From Cladopsammia gracilis (taxonomy: Eukaryota > Cnidaria > Anthozoa > Scleractinia > Dendrophylliidae): DNA of 64,000 nt. The notes under the pieces were generated by a model. That model was given only the letters and a program-made list of their open reading frames with translations, ran no database searches and was not told where the DNA came from. This document shows positions 27,211-39,000 of this stretch, piece after piece (the first letter of the stretch is position 1; each line of letters opens with the position of its first letter). Position numbers and translations under genes: made by a program. The stretch spans positions 685,001-749,000 of the forward strand of contig JAJGOT010000020.1 of NCBI GenBank assembly GCA_022457155.1, read 5' to 3'.

Positions 27211-29732
27211 ATATGTATATATTTTAAATAAATAAAATTCACACTAATAAAAACTTTAAATAGTTATTTTTATAATAAATGAGACAAATTATTTATATAA
27301 AATATAACAAAATAAACATGTTAAATGAACAAAACGTAAATAAAGCAATAGAAAACTATCTTGAAAAATAAATATCTGTTTTATGTAACACTATGCCACA
27401 CAGAACAAATTCTCAAATAGCTGCTATGACGAACCATACTGGTTCCCTTATATATATTTTAAATACATACATTTTAATAAAATTTTAAATAAATAAAATT
27501 CACACTAATAAAAACTTTAAATAATTATTTTAATAATAAATGGGACAATTGATATAAAATTTAATGAAATAAATATGTTAAATGAACAAAACATGAATGA
27601 AGCAACAAAATAAACTATCTTAAAATAAATATGTTTTATGTAACACTATACTGGCACACAGAATAAATTTCTCAAATAACTGCCATAACCAACCTTACTG
27701 GTTCCCTTTGGACAAAATTCTTCCAGGGCATTGACAGTTAGGACAGAACAACTTGACTGGTTCCCTTGGGACGAGGCTCTTCTGGGGCATCGACACTTGG
27801 GACAGACAGACTTGACTGGTTCCCTTGGGACGAGGCTCTCAGGAGCATCGACACTTGGGACAGACAGACTTGACTGGTTCCCTTGGGACGAGGCTCTCTT
27901 GGAGTATCGACACTTGGGACAGACAGACTTGAGTGGTACGTTCCCTTGGGACGAGGCTCTCTTGGAGCATCGACACTTGGGACAGACAGACTAGAGTGGT
28001 ATGTTCCCTTGGGACGAGGCTCTCTTGGAGCATCGACACTTGGGACAGACAGACTAGAGTGGTACGTTCCCTTGGGACGAGGCTCTCTTGGAGCATCGAC
28101 ACTTGGGACAGACAGACTAGAGTGGTATGTTCCCTTGGGACGAGGCTCTCTTGGAGCATCGACACTTGGGACAGACAGACTAGAGTGGTACGTTCCCTTG
28201 GGACGAGGCTCTCTTGGAGCATCGACACTTGGGACAGACAGACTAGAATGGTACGTTCCCTTGGGACGAGGCTCTCAGGGGCATCGACACTTGGGACAGA
28301 CAGACTGACTGGTTCCCTTGGGACGAGGCTCTCCTGGGGCATCGACACTTGGGACAGACCGACTTTACTGGTTCCCTTGGGACGAGGCTCTCAGGAGCAT
28401 CGACACTTGGGACAGACAGACTTGACTGGTTCCCTTGGGACGAGGCTCTCTTGGAGTATCGACACTTGGGACAGACAGACTTGAGTGGTACGTTCCCTTG
28501 GGACGAGGCTCTCTTGGAGCATCGACACTTGGGACAGACAGACTAGAGTGGTATGTTCCCTTGGGACGAGGCTCTCTTGGAGCATCGACACTTGGGACAG
28601 ACAGACTAGAGTGGTACGTTCCCTTGGGACGAGGCTCTCTTGGAGCATCGACACTTGGGACAGACAGACTAGAATGGTACGTTCCCTTGGGACGAGGCTC
28701 TCAGGGGCATCGACACTTGGGACAGACAGACTGACTGGTTCCCTTGGGACGAGGCTCTCCTGGGGCATCGACACTTGGGACAGACCGACTTTACTGGTTC
28801 CCTTGGGACGAGGCTCTCTTGGAGCATCGACACTTGGGACAGACCCATTTTCGGGTACATAGACCAAAATCAGGTTATAAAGAAGAGTTACTAGGCTTAT
28901 AGCTATGAGCTAGCTTCCCTTTAGTTGACCACTTTAATTAACTGGAATTGTCATGTTACATGGCTGCTGTTTGCATAACACTAACAGAAAAACTAATGCT
29001 AACAAGCAAGGTCAGCCAATTCATGATGTCAGTTACTTTTTAGTGTCAACTTCAGGTTGAAAGTCAACTAGTGGTACACGTTCGTGGTTGCTAAGAATTA
29101 TATAGTGGGGAGGTATGATGCCCAGATCACCATGTGCAACTTGCTTTCATTAACAGTTCGTTTCCTGTTTCTGAAATCAAGTTGCACATGACTCCTCTGG
29201 GTAGCATACTTCCCCTCCCTGTCTTTACTTGCAGGTGTCATTCATAGGAAATGTGCCTCAATCTGAGGAGCTATTAACAACTACACTAGTAGGTAAGAAA
29301 ATGTAGTAAACTGGTGACAATGCCGTAGTTCATATCGTCCTAAAATTGGCCCATGCCAATCAGTATGCAATGAAACTAGGGAACACAGCAATGAGCCAAA
29401 AAATAAATTTGTACAAGTTCATAGACATTACAGTGGAAATCATTTTTTTCTTTGATGTGAGAACAACAAAAACAACCATAAGAAATATGTGGCTCATAGT
29501 TTTCACCAAAAATTAATAGAAAAAATGGAAACTGGAAAACAGAAAAACAAAACAGCCGATAAAGTGAACCAACCAACTCTATGTATTCTGTGTACTCTAT
29601 GTCACCACAGATGCCCCAGAAAAAGAGAAAGACGAGTGTCAGGCAAATAAAAGTGAAAAGGAAAGCAAGAAAAGAAAAAAGAAAAAGGAAAAGAGGACAA
29701 CAGCGCAAAGGAAGAAGGCAAGAAAGAATTAA
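15487..29732 (+). CDS. Large UAS/UBX-domain (FAF1-like) protein, 19 exons
   Basis: Exons: 15487-15728, 15785-15871, 16071-16201, 16877-16942, 18532-18834, 19125-19181, 19889-20004, 20397-20482, 21163-21242, 21688-21777, 22280-22367, 22742-22775, 23399-23446, 25080-26072, about 26338-26433, 26508-26633, 26994-27029, 29235-29292, 29611-29732. Except at exon 15, every junction is GT-AG and phase-compatible. The product is about 952 residues. The N-terminal ~150 residues end in KVYIQLSQ, resembling the leading domain of HECT/UBX-type uncharacterised proteins. Exon 5 is a 100-residue Asp/Glu/Ser linker. Exons 7-11 look like a UAS thioredoxin-like region (FEEMCHQARKDGKLVVLSVL). Exon 14 is a Lys/Glu repeat. 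Exons 15-18 (FRIILRHQGG, GRRFDKAALFQEVYDW) look like UBX, which in this family binds p97/VCP. The last exon is a Lys-rich tail. Domain calls are by eye; FAF1-like is the nearest family I recognise. Confidence 0.75.
16997..17425. mobile_element. Tc1/mariner-type MITE, 429 bp, TA target duplication
   Basis: Ends CAGTAAAAACCCGCAAGTAA and TTACTTGTGGGTTTTTACTG are inverted, with TA at both flanks (16995-16996 and 17426-17427). GAACCTATTTAGGCTA-like motifs repeat inside. It lies in an intron of the UBX gene. CAGT ends with a TA duplication are typical of Tc1/mariner/pogo derivatives. Confidence 0.88.
19445..19785. mobile_element. Fold-back MITE in a UBX intron
   Basis: Two nested inverted repeats are present: ACATGGCCGCGCGAAGATAC against GTATCTTCAAGCGGCCATGT, and TATTATATAAACACCAATGA against TCATTGGTGTTTATATAATA. 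There is no coding sequence. Confidence 0.82.
22878..23181 (+). mobile_element. tRNA-derived SINE with target duplication
   Basis: The tRNA-like head has A box TGGTCTAGTGGTTAGCG and B box GGTTCGAAGCC, then the family body and a tail of ACTTT repeats. The flanks ATGGGCTGTGCAT (22865-22877) and ATGGGCTGGGCAT (23182-23194) are a 13-bp target duplication with one difference. It lies in an intron of the UBX gene, same strand. Confidence 0.92.
23664..24872. mobile_element. Composite inverted-repeat element with poly(G)/poly(C) ends
   Basis: It begins near CATAGGCGTACGAGG with a G run at about 23690 and ends with a C run at about 24828 then CCCATACGCCAATG, giving inverted ends of CATWGGCGTAYG type. 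A second MITE (23933-24300) is nested inside. It lies between the short acidic exon 13 and the Lys/Glu exon 14. No coding sequence. Confidence 0.7.
23933..24300. mobile_element. Nested MITE, 368 bp
   Basis: Ends are GGCCCTATTTACATGGAAAG and the inverted CTTTCCATGTAAATACGGCC, flanked by ATA on both sides. The interior repeats TAGGATCATCCTAGCGCTA-like motifs. Superfamily uncertain. Confidence 0.83.
25080..26072 (+). repeat. In-frame Lys/Glu repeat exon (331 codons) of the UBX gene
   Basis: This single exon consists almost wholly of GAG/AAG/GAA/AAA codons with interspersed Leu, Ala and Gln. Two sub-patterns are visible: an ELELAKEK-type block at about 25200-25460, then an ELAKEKEKQKEKEK-type block at about 25480-25900. 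It would form a very long charged helix or coiled coil. Charged helices between UAS and UBX are normal in the family, but this length is not. The open frames on the opposite strand and in the other frames across this exon are side effects of the repeat. Confidence 0.85.
27083..27222 (+). repeat. (AT)n/(GT)n microsatellite
   Basis: TATATGTATATGAATATG repeats lead into a long uninterrupted AT run, then GTGTGTGT. The Ile/Tyr open frame across it is an artefact. Confidence 0.95.
27225..27708 (+). repeat. Tandem ~259-bp duplication in UBX intron 17
   Basis: The block beginning TAAATAAATAAAATTCACAC at about 27225 recurs at 27484, and both end in TACTGGTTCCCT, the opening of the minisatellite that follows. 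The two copies differ at many sites. Confidence 0.88.
27698..28850 (+). repeat. 58/62-bp minisatellite, about 18 units, in UBX intron 17
   Basis: The unit is GGTTCCCTTGGGACGAGGCT, CTCTTGGAGCATCGACACTT, then GGGACAGACAGACTTGACT. Two length variants alternate: short (TGACTGGTTCCC) and long (GAGTGGTACGTTCCC). A block of variants at 27838-28390 is repeated in the same order, with fewer long units, at 28391-28800, showing block-wise expansion. Long open frames on both strands arise because the unit lacks stops; there is no sign of real coding, and it lies between exons 17 and 18. Confidence 0.93.
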
Positions 29733-30033
29733 TTACCGCCCACGCAATATAAATTATATAGATGGGCAGCGAAATATTTACAACAATAAATTTAGAGAGT
29801 CCATCAACTGGACATGGCTGAATGGTAAAATCATGGTTCACAGGCCATTTTACAGACTGACATTGACTTTGTTTTGATACAAACCAGCCCGCTTATCTTA
29901 TGAAAAGAATGTTGTACACACACCTATTAAACACACCACTCAGACTTACCCTAACCGTAATTTTGATTCTTATCTTAAAAATTGAGTGGCTGAAACCTGC
30001 GTTAAATATACCAGCCTTGGTGCAGGGCATTAA

Positions 30034-30462
30034 GGACGGTGCCTCCTAATACAGAGGTATTTTTGCAACGATTATGGCTATGGGCAAAAAGCAGCTCTTA
30101 GTAAGGGTTATTGGAAACTGAAAACAAACATGTGGCTAACCACACAAATTTCAGAGATAATGAAATGACTGTGATTTTAAAAAACCTTTAAAATACAAAG
30201 AAGGTATGGCAATTTCTGACCAAATTTAAGCTCAATTATCTCTGAAACATGCATGGTTACCGCGAAATTTCTTTTTGTATTCTGATAGCCCTTTCTGATA
30301 TCTACTTTTACCACGAAGTCATAAACCGCGCAAAAAGTACTTTTTAATAGTAGACAAATTCCTTCAGAAAAATAAAATAAAAAAATTATCAAAAAAAAAT
30401 TATCTCGAACCAGACCCGAGATGCGCAGAACGTATGCGCAGTAACAAAAGGAGGCAGTGTCC
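30034..30462. mobile_element. TTAA-flanked MITE, 429 bp
   Basis: Ends GGACGGTGCCTCCT and AGGAGGCAGTGTCC are inverted, with TTAA outside each (30030-30033 and 30463-30466). A TTAA duplication suggests piggyBac, but the terminal GG rather than CC is atypical, so the class is open. It lies just after the UBX gene; 30470-31350 shows nothing else recognised. Confidence 0.72.
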
Positions 30463-31354
30463 TTAAGTAAGACATAAACAATAGTTACAAAACTCTCATT
30501 TCAACAGTTTCTACCTGAAGCTTTTGCTTTCATTGAAATGCTATCTACAAGAAATAGTTTGATATAATTCATGGAAGGAAAGCAATAGGATTGTAATAAT
30601 ATAAAGTAAAAATAGGAATTTTTGTTACTGTTTATTGGGTGAACTGAACATTACAGGGGTTTAGACAAGCGAATTTTTGGAATTACCTACTTGTAAAATA
30701 CAACATCTAATATCGAAATATGGTGAAGTTGTTAGCCTTGTTTTCTTGTGATCAGCATGATCAACTATTAATACTGCCGAGAAATATTTCACAGCTTAAA
30801 ATTAAAATGTTAGATTTATGGCACAATCTGTCACTGAAGGTCATTTATTACTTTTAGTTAGTTCATAACATATCATATTGTCTCAATTAATTTAATTTAT
30901 TGAGTTGACTTGGCATACCACTCGGCATACAACGTCTATACAAACCACTAAGTACATCAATAATAAGGTGTATTACTACTACGATTTAGTTGAAAATAAC
31001 AGCAGCTTAACAATAATAAAAATTTCAATATTGTGCATGAGTTATGTACATGTATTCTTTGTATTTTCGGTTTTTAATACATTGGTGTAAAAAAATGATA
31101 TATTTTACGTAATTCGTGAGATTGATGTGTTGTTGCTTTAAATTCTCAATAATAAGTATATATAGTTTTAGGAAAAAAGAAATAAAGTTTTGAGCTTTCA
31201 CGCTAGACATTAGTTTCGCATTAATGGAAGGGATAGATCTTGTGACAACATTCAAACGAAGGGACACGCTTTTGAAGCCGTTTAAAAAACTCGCAGTAAG
31301 TGTATTATCAGGTTTAAAAACTCGAGACGAAGCACAACTGCTGGTTTTTTGAAC

Positions 31355-33886
31355 AGTACTTAAAGTGGCCACTTTACTGAACAAAACTTCAAAAAAAAAA
31401 TCTTAAAGTAGCCACTTAAAGAAATCTTACAGTGGCCACTTAAAGCAATGTTACAGTGGCCACTCTAAAAAAGTCATTGGCTCAGTCTACATGGGCATCC
31501 CAATGTTTCAAGGGTGAACGTTATTGTAGAGAACACGGAAATATGAGACCAATAAACACAGTTTCAAAATAACATACCAAAATGGCGGTCATCGTTGGAA
31601 AAAAATGGACACAACAAGAGTCAGTGTTACGCCAAAAATAACAAGAAATAGGTTATTGCTGGAGTCGAGAGGAGATACTAGGTGTTTTATTCCACACAAA
31701 AAATAGAATGAGAGTTTTTCTTGACATTGGTTCTGGCAATCCAACAAACCCTAGTTTCAGTTATCAGCTTCACTCGCGTGCAGCTGTTATTCTTCTTTCA
31801 TGCGTTCAAAATGCAAGTTTGAATGATCGATATACTGCATGCACCTCAATGACGAGTTAAGGAGCTGTGCACCATTGAATTCTCCCTTTTTTTTTTTTTG
31901 GGGGGGGGGGGGGGGTATAAGTCTCCATTTTTGTGTGTGTTGATTGCATAGCAGATAGGCATTCAACTTGTCGGACACATACATTATCTGTCAACCCAAA
32001 GACTTTACAACACTAAACCTCGGTCCCAGAAACTGAAATTCATATAAACTCAACGGGCCGGTTATTTAAACGTTTAACGAAACCGCTGTCGAACACAATT
32101 TCAATCTGGCCAACCTTAATATTTAAATGCTATTTACTCTAATCATGTCAAGAAGGCATATAGCACAGACAAGAAAACCATTAATTTTCTTAATAACCAA
32201 CTTATAAACAGATATGGAGGTCATTAATATTCTTAAACCATAGTCAAAGTTTCACTTCGTTTAAATAACCGGCCCAACCTCTTTAATACGGCCAATTAGA
32301 AAAGTTGGTATCTCGTACAATTTCCTGTTTGCGGTAGCAGATTAAACACATTTGTCCCCGAAATTTTATTTTTCTTTGAATCCTCGACAGTTGATTGTTT
32401 TGTAGTCTTTTTCTTTTCAATCCTCTTTCTTCACTGCAAGCATCTTTCACACTTATCCTTCACTGCATGCACCTCAATGACTAGTTTGGGAGCTGTGCAC
32501 AACGGGGCTGTCCTGTGAGGCAACTGCTTCTCATTTAAACACGGCATTCATGGAAACCAGGATTTAGTTTTAATTTTATTTTTTAACTTTACATTATCGT
32601 AACTACAATGGTAGTTTTCTCTAGAGTAAAATATTTTAGGGTTTAGAAGTATACGAATATGTATTTTATTTGTGTATTAGCCTGATGTTTACCCGTGTAT
32701 AAATAAAAGTGATGATGATGATGAGAGAGAGAGTAAGGTATTCATCTTGTTAGTGACTTATTGGTCAGTGACCGAAAGCCTAGAACACTCGACCAAAGAT
32801 CCGCGCAAATCCTTTCATTTGTACAGTGAAATATATCACGTTTTCCCAATTAAATCAAACGACCGCAATGCAAACCGCTTGCAGAGAAACCCTTTTAATT
32901 AACTTTATTAAATCATTGGAGCCTTCTGAAGATCGATAAAAAAATCTGGAGATTGAACAAAAAGTAGTGAGATTTCATTTTTTTTTTTTTTGCCCGGATC
33001 GAGATTAAACAATCCCTTTGTTCAGGAAAACTAAGCATGAAATCGAGTTTCTGTTAGTGATTAATTTAACCGTTGCATAAAGGCACTATCATGCAGGGAC
33101 CTAGGAACTAGGATTGGGAGTAAGATTGATTGATTGGGAGTAAGATTGGGAGTCTTGTCGTGAGGCCGTGAGAAAAGATAAAAAATCGTGAGAGTAATCG
33201 ACCAAAGATCCGCGCAGATCCTTTCATTTGTACAGTCAAAGATATCACGTTTCCCCAATCAATGCACACCGCTTGATAGAACCCCTTTTAAGTAACTTGA
33301 TTAAGTCAGTGGAGCCTTCAGTCACGTCATATCCATGACCTCTATATATAACACCAACCCTCCAATGCGAACACTTGGCTCTGCCCATTCAGCTAGTGTC
33401 CGTTTTACAGGTTCAATTGAAGTCGCAAAGAAAAGGAACGCAGAAAACCATGTCCCTGAACCTTTTTGCCAGGATTTTAGGTGATATGAACTGAAAACGG
33501 ACGCCATATAATATAGACTTTGTCTAAGTTCTAGAAACGCGAATTTCATGCTATCAAAGGAACAAAACCTTACCCTTAAAGGAATCTTAAAGTGGCGAAT
33601 GTAAAAAAAAAATGAAGTCTTAAAGTGGCCACTTAAATAAATCTTACTGTGGCCGCTTTAATAAATCTTACAGTAGCCACTAAAACTAATGTTCCAGTGG
33701 CCATTCTAAAGAACCGTAGAGTGGCCACTGTAAAACATTTTAGAGTGGCCACTTAATGAAAATTTATATTTATGGCCTGAGGTTACGTAGGCCACTTTTA
33801 ATGACCTGATTTACATAGGGTACTTTTGTTATTTTTTTTTAGTTAATTTTACAAAGGGGACTTTGCCCAGCGGCTGCCATTGATCC
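31355..33886 (-). repeat. Inverted, rearranged copies of the left-end GTGGCCAC repeat
   Basis: 33590-33886 is the reverse complement of about 700-970 (GTGGCCAC run, then AGTTAATTTTACAAAGGGGA). 33180-33310 and 32737-32895 are two diverged reverse copies of about 60-220. 31360-31475 is another GTGGCCAC cluster. A T run and G run lie at 31890-31915. No coding sequence. Confidence 0.85.
32055..32275. mobile_element. Short MITE, 221 bp
   Basis: Ends GGGCCGGTTATTTAAACG and CGTTTAAATAACCGGCCC are exact inverted repeats, with AAC on both flanks. It sits inside the GTGGCCAC repeat block. Confidence 0.82.
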
Positions 33887-36464
33887 AAATTAACTAGAAA
33901 AAATAAAAGAAAAAACGACATGTGAAATCTAAGAAAAAAAATTGACATGAAAAAAATATAAAATAAAAATCGACATGTGAAATCTGAGAAAAAAATTTGA
34001 CATGAAAAAAAAAATAAAAATCGACATGTGAAATCTGAGAAAAAAATTTGACATGAAAAAAAAAATAAAAAACGACATGTGAAATCTAAGAAAAAAAATT
34101 GACATAAAAAAATAATAATAAAATAAAAATCGACATGCGAAATCTAAGAACAAAATTTGACATGAAAAAAAAAAAATAAAATAAAAACCGACATGTGAAA
34201 TCTGAGAAAAAAATTCGACATGAAAAAAAAAATCCCCCAAAAAAAACAACATTTGATTTTCAATTTCATTTTGAGTTTGCTATGAGAACGATGGGCCGTC
34301 AAATGGAAAATCAAAACCAAAATTGAAAATTCGATGTTGCCTAAAAGACCAGCGTTCTCGTAGCCTGAGATGCCTTTGGTCAGCAGGGTATGCTGCAAAG
34401 CCGTTCCCAGGGTCTTTGGGCTGGCCCGAACATCCAAGATGGCGGCGAACTTCGCGTTTTTATAGTCTCTTAGATTTCAAGCTTTACAACCTTAAAATGA
34501 GCAGAATTTGAATCCGGATTGGGAGACTGACGAGGACTTAAAAGGTGACATCCAGCGATATGTTCTCCAGAACCTCAGCCGCAGTGAGAGCCAATGAGAA
34601 AACAAAATATTCGATCCTCCCCAGGAATACAAAAGCGACAGACATTTCATTTTAACTGAATGATTTCATATCATTCAACGAGACCTTAATATGATAGCAA
34701 CTGACGAGGTTCGCCATAGAACCGAAACTCGAGTCTTGCTTAAAGACATTAAATTGTGTTCATTCCTTGCTTAAGGAAAGGACTAAAGAATTTATTAGCA
34801 TCCGTGAGATTTACAAAACAGCACTAACTATGCTGCAGATTATCTGTTGGATGCCAAATCAAACGCTATTACAAAGCAACGGAGGTGTATCCTGTAGCTC
34901 CACCGAGACACACTACTCTACTACAGAACTAACTTAGGAGCTTAAAATTATTGCAAGAATTCATGATTTCACTGCAGTAAAATTATAGACTACGGCTTTT
35001 TGAGAGTCGGATCTAAGACGCCTATATCCGTGATGCCGGAAACACTTTCTCTCAAGTCTTGCACACCGCAGACTTTAGACATTAAATCACGGCCTGAGAA
35101 ATTAAACGATCCTGGCACTCTCAAAGCGATAACAAACTTTAGCCGATAAGTATTTATCTTGCAACAAAATTGAGCCAAAGAAACCACAATGTATGCCAAT
35201 AGAGCTAGCACCGAATAACGGCATAAAGAAATAAAATAATTCTAACGGCTCTGGACAGCATAAATCCTCCAATCAATCTGAGAGATAATCCGCCGAGATC
35301 AAAAGGTTTTTATCATTGAAGAGAACAAATTCTTAACTGTGATATAACGGCGAATCCTCTCTGAAGCCTTACTGGGAAAGCTTTATACCTTAGGCTTTTA
35401 AAACACTTTTGCGACGAGTGGGAGTCGTGATAGCCTGTCCTTTTTTATACCACTATGCCAATAGAGCTATAGCACCGAATAACGGCATAAAGAAATAAAA
35501 TAATTCTAACGGCTCTGGACAGCATGAATCCTCCTATCAATATGAGAGATAATCCGCCGAGATCAAAAGGTTTATATCGTCGAAGAGAACAAGTCCTTAA
35601 CTGTGATCTAAAGGCGCGATCCTCTCTGAAGTCTTACTGGGAAAGCTTTACACTTTAGGCTTTTAAAATACTTTTTGCGACGAGTGGGAGTCGTGTTTAG
35701 CCTGTCCTTTCTTATAACACTATCTATGAGTTGACTGAAAAGACTCACGAGAAAGCAAAACAAACAATAGTTTTCATTGTCGACTCGTTCAATTGTTTTA
35801 TTTCTATTGTTTCTCGTACATTGTATCCATCCAATTGGGTTAGATCTTACGGAAGCTGCTACATGACCCGAGGACGCCGGAAGGCTTAGCGGGAAATGTA
35901 TCCGCTGACCAACGACATCTCGGGCTACGAGAACGCTGATCTTTCAGGCAACATCGAATTTTCAATTTTGTTTTTGATTTTCCATTTGACGGCCCATCGT
36001 TCTCATAGCAAACTCAAAATGAAATTGAAAATCAAATGTTGTTTTTTTTTGGGGGATTTTTTTTTCATGTCGAATTTTTTTCTCAGATTTCACATGTCGG
36101 TTTTTATTTTATTTTTTTTTTTTTCATGTCAAATTTTTTTTCTTAGATTTCGCATGTCGATTTTTATTTTATTATTTTTTTTTTTCATGTCAAATTTTTT
36201 TCTTAGATTTCACATGTCGTTTTTATTATTTTTTTTTCATGTCAAATTTTTTTCTCAGATTTCACATGTCGATTTTTATTTTATTATTATTTTTTTATGT
36301 CAAATTTTTTTCTCAGATTTCACATGTCGATTTTTATTTATTTTTTTCATGTCAAATTTTTTTCTCAGATTTCACATGTCGATTTTTATTTTATATTTTT
36401 TTCATGTCAATTTTTTTCTTAGATTTCACATGTCGTTTTTTATTTTATGTTTTCTAGTTAATTT
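33887..36464. mobile_element. Fold-back element, 2.6 kb, with long tandem-repeat arms
   Basis: Inverted arms of about 500 bp run inward from AAATTAACTAGAAAA and TTTTCTAGTTAATTT. Each arm holds 5-6 units of ATCGACATGTGAAATCTGAG plus A/T runs, then a matching unique segment (CAAATGTTG...GACGGCCCATCGTTC). The core, 34380-35900, contains a ~262-bp direct duplication (about 35193 and 35455). No transposase is present. Phe-rich open frames in the arms are low-complexity artefacts. Confidence 0.85.
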
Positions 36465-37726
36465 ATTTTGTTATCTTTTTTTAATTTTGCAGTTTTAATA
36501 ACTTAATTTTTTGTTAAATTTTTTTCTTAATTTTTTTTTAATATAAAAAAGTATAATTTTTATTTCAAAAATAAAATAAAAAAATAAAGTACAAAATTTT
36601 ATAAAAAAATAAATTAAAATGTAGAAATATTTCCTTTTAATTTATTTTTTAAACAATATCAGTTGGGATTTTGCTCTTCCGCTTAATATTTTTGTGTAAT
36701 ATTGCTATGAGAATGCTGGGCCACCATACTACACTCTTGTCCATTCATTCTTTTCTTAGCACCCTCGGATTACCTATAGTGCGCAACATATAGATGAACC
36801 GCATATGTACAAAGTTTCGTATGTACGTCGAATACACAAAAATCGTGACAGTCGTGATGAGCTAACTGTGTGAGCGAGGGAGCTCCCACAATTCAAAGTA
36901 TCACCCTCGCGTGTCGCGGGTTATTATAACTCGTGATAAGAAATGCTTGACTACACAAGAATTTCCGGGTTGAGAAATGTATGTACAAAATTTCAAGTGT
37001 TTTGTCTATATAGGACCATATGAAGCACTCGCTGTTCTTAACTCGTTTCTCATCAGGTTGCGAATTGAGAGAGCAGATTTTACCTTGTGGTAGCCGCAAC
37101 AAAGTGTTGTTAGTAGGAGTACCGGTACGTACAGAGTTTTGTTTACTAAATCTGAGTAGGACCGGGGAGTAGGTTGTAAAGCGCTCGAGTGTAAATATGT
37201 CCATCTGCATATTATTTTAAATCCGCGAGAACTTGTATACACTGTGGCTTGTTGTATTAGCTTTGTCTGATACAATTTATGAGATTTGCAACCTTAAAAG
37301 TGTGTTTGTGTGTATAATTTCTGTCCTTCTCAGTTATTTTATCTTTTTGCGCAGTTTTAAGGAAATATTTTCGATATAACGTGGTTGTTTATGATGACGC
37401 TTAATGTCCGCCTTCCAGGAATAGCCTCGCACTAATAGGGTTGAAACGTGAGGTACCGTATCAAACCCCCAATATCAGGACCGGATATGCATACCGTGCT
37501 GATATGAGACGCCGACCTACCATACATACTAGCGCGCTGTCGCCTACGTTACGTTAAATGTTATTGTATAGCTGTATAGAACATTAACTATTTTATGCTT
37601 ATCATGTCTCTTATTATATTCGAGTCTTCCGATTTCTATCGAATGTTTTGTTTATGACCCCTCTGAATCAGCACAACAAAGTGCCGACTCTAGTCTGAGG
37701 TTAGCTGAGCTTACATGTCAGAGATA
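36465..37726. other. Gene-less stretch, A/T-rich
   Basis: 36465-36660 is A/T-rich low complexity adjoining the fold-back element. From 36660 to 37726 I see no exon with convincing splice sites and no repeat. Confidence 0.6.
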
Positions 37727-38562
37727 CCAGGGGCGGATTCAGGGGAGGTGGATTGGGTGGCTAGCCACCCCCTTTAGACGATCGGTAGGGGTTTCATTAA
37801 GGGCCGCGCAGTCGGGCACCGGGCAAATTGACCCGCTGTGAACACAATTTTACCCGGCTGCTTTGAGCATCTAATTAAACCTTATTTTTGTCACCAACAA
37901 GTTAAATAATCTACTAACTTGGTCTTTTTGATGTGTGTTCTAAAATATAAAGCATATTTTAACTTAAAAAACGAGGTTATTGCTTATTTACCTCCAGTTG
38001 CTCCCTGTACAGAAGAAACGTGACAAACAACTGAAATCGCCCCACAATGCATTGCCAGCTTAGTGCTCTGCATTATGTTCTGCATGATGTCACTGAGTTG
38101 CAAACAAGTTCCACATGTGTTATGGCGACCGGAAAAACGCCAAAACGGTCGATTAAACAATATTTTTGTACTCAACTTGATAACTTGATGTCCATGACTA
38201 CAGATATCTGTATTCAGTTGATTGAACAAACAAAATACAATGTTTCAAGCAACAGGAAGATGCTTAAGTTCGTGCTTCAAAATGCAGGAAAATGCATCCC
38301 CGGGAGACTAAAATTTAAACATTTTCCCGGTGGGGGGGGGGGGGGGGGGGCATGCCCCCGGGCCCCCTAGGGGGACCTGCTCAAACACATTGAACTCCTG
38401 TTCAAAATCTTAATGGACTTTAATGAAATCCCTGCATCGGTTTTAACAGTTTTCATTTTAATTGCAACAATTTAAAAAAAAAAAAAACAATTATAGACTT
38501 ATAGACAGGCATATATATACCCGTAGCCACCCCCCATAAAAAAATCCTGGATCCGCCCCTGG
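37727..38562. mobile_element. GGGGCGGAT inverted-repeat element, 836 bp
   Basis: Ends CCAGGGGCGGATTCAGG and CCTGGATCCGCCCCTGG are inverted. A G run lies near the right end. A 107-codon open frame at 38047 (ATGKTPKRSIKQYF) recalls the start of some hAT/ZMYM transposases, so it may be a deletion derivative of one; that part is a guess. Confidence 0.72.
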
Positions 38563-38743
38563 AAACGTAGGTGTTCGGAAATCCGGAATATTAATAAACT
38601 ACTGAATTGGTGAAGTCGCATCGAATTTCACAACAATTCCAAATTACCGAATGAAACAAATCACAGATAATTAGTCGGGCGCTTGGCCACAAGCCAAGCT
38701 GCACGACTTATAAAATTAGCTGTGTTTCCTGCCGCGAATGGAC

Positions 38744-38744
<1 letters not shown>

Positions 38745-38774
<30 letters not shown>

Positions 38775-38905
38775 CGGGACTCACATATAAAAATGACGAG
38801 GGTGCTCGACCGAAATTTTTGTAAAACACCTAAAAGGTACTTGAATCTCGACGAGCACTGCTGTCATTTTTATATGGGAGTCCCCCTCCGGGATTTTTGA
38901 ATTGA
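38745..38905. repeat. Poly(G) plus fold-back repeat
   Basis: A run of about 25 G is followed by GGGACTCACATATAAAAATGAC, whose inverted partner lies at about 38860-38890 (TGTCATTTTTATATGGGAGTC). A short hairpin MITE. Confidence 0.75.
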
Positions 38906-39000
38906 ATAAGGGTTCTTGGCTTGCTTGAACAAGAAAATGTACACAGCTTGAATCGTACATGGCTTTAACCCATTGCAGTATTGATTCCCGGGTGTTTTGA

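Noticed and set aside
27731..28867. Several 60-180-codon open frames with repetitive protein sequence on both strands
   Set aside because: They are translations of the stop-free minisatellite units inside an intron; unit lengths of 58 and 62 would shift frames, and no splice structure supports them.
33929..36498. Phe/Ser/Arg-rich frames resembling membrane proteins
   Set aside because: They come from T-rich tandem units in the arms of the fold-back element.
36893..37275. Minus-strand frames of 89-105 codons
   Set aside because: No recognisable family, no splice context and no repeat support; likely chance.
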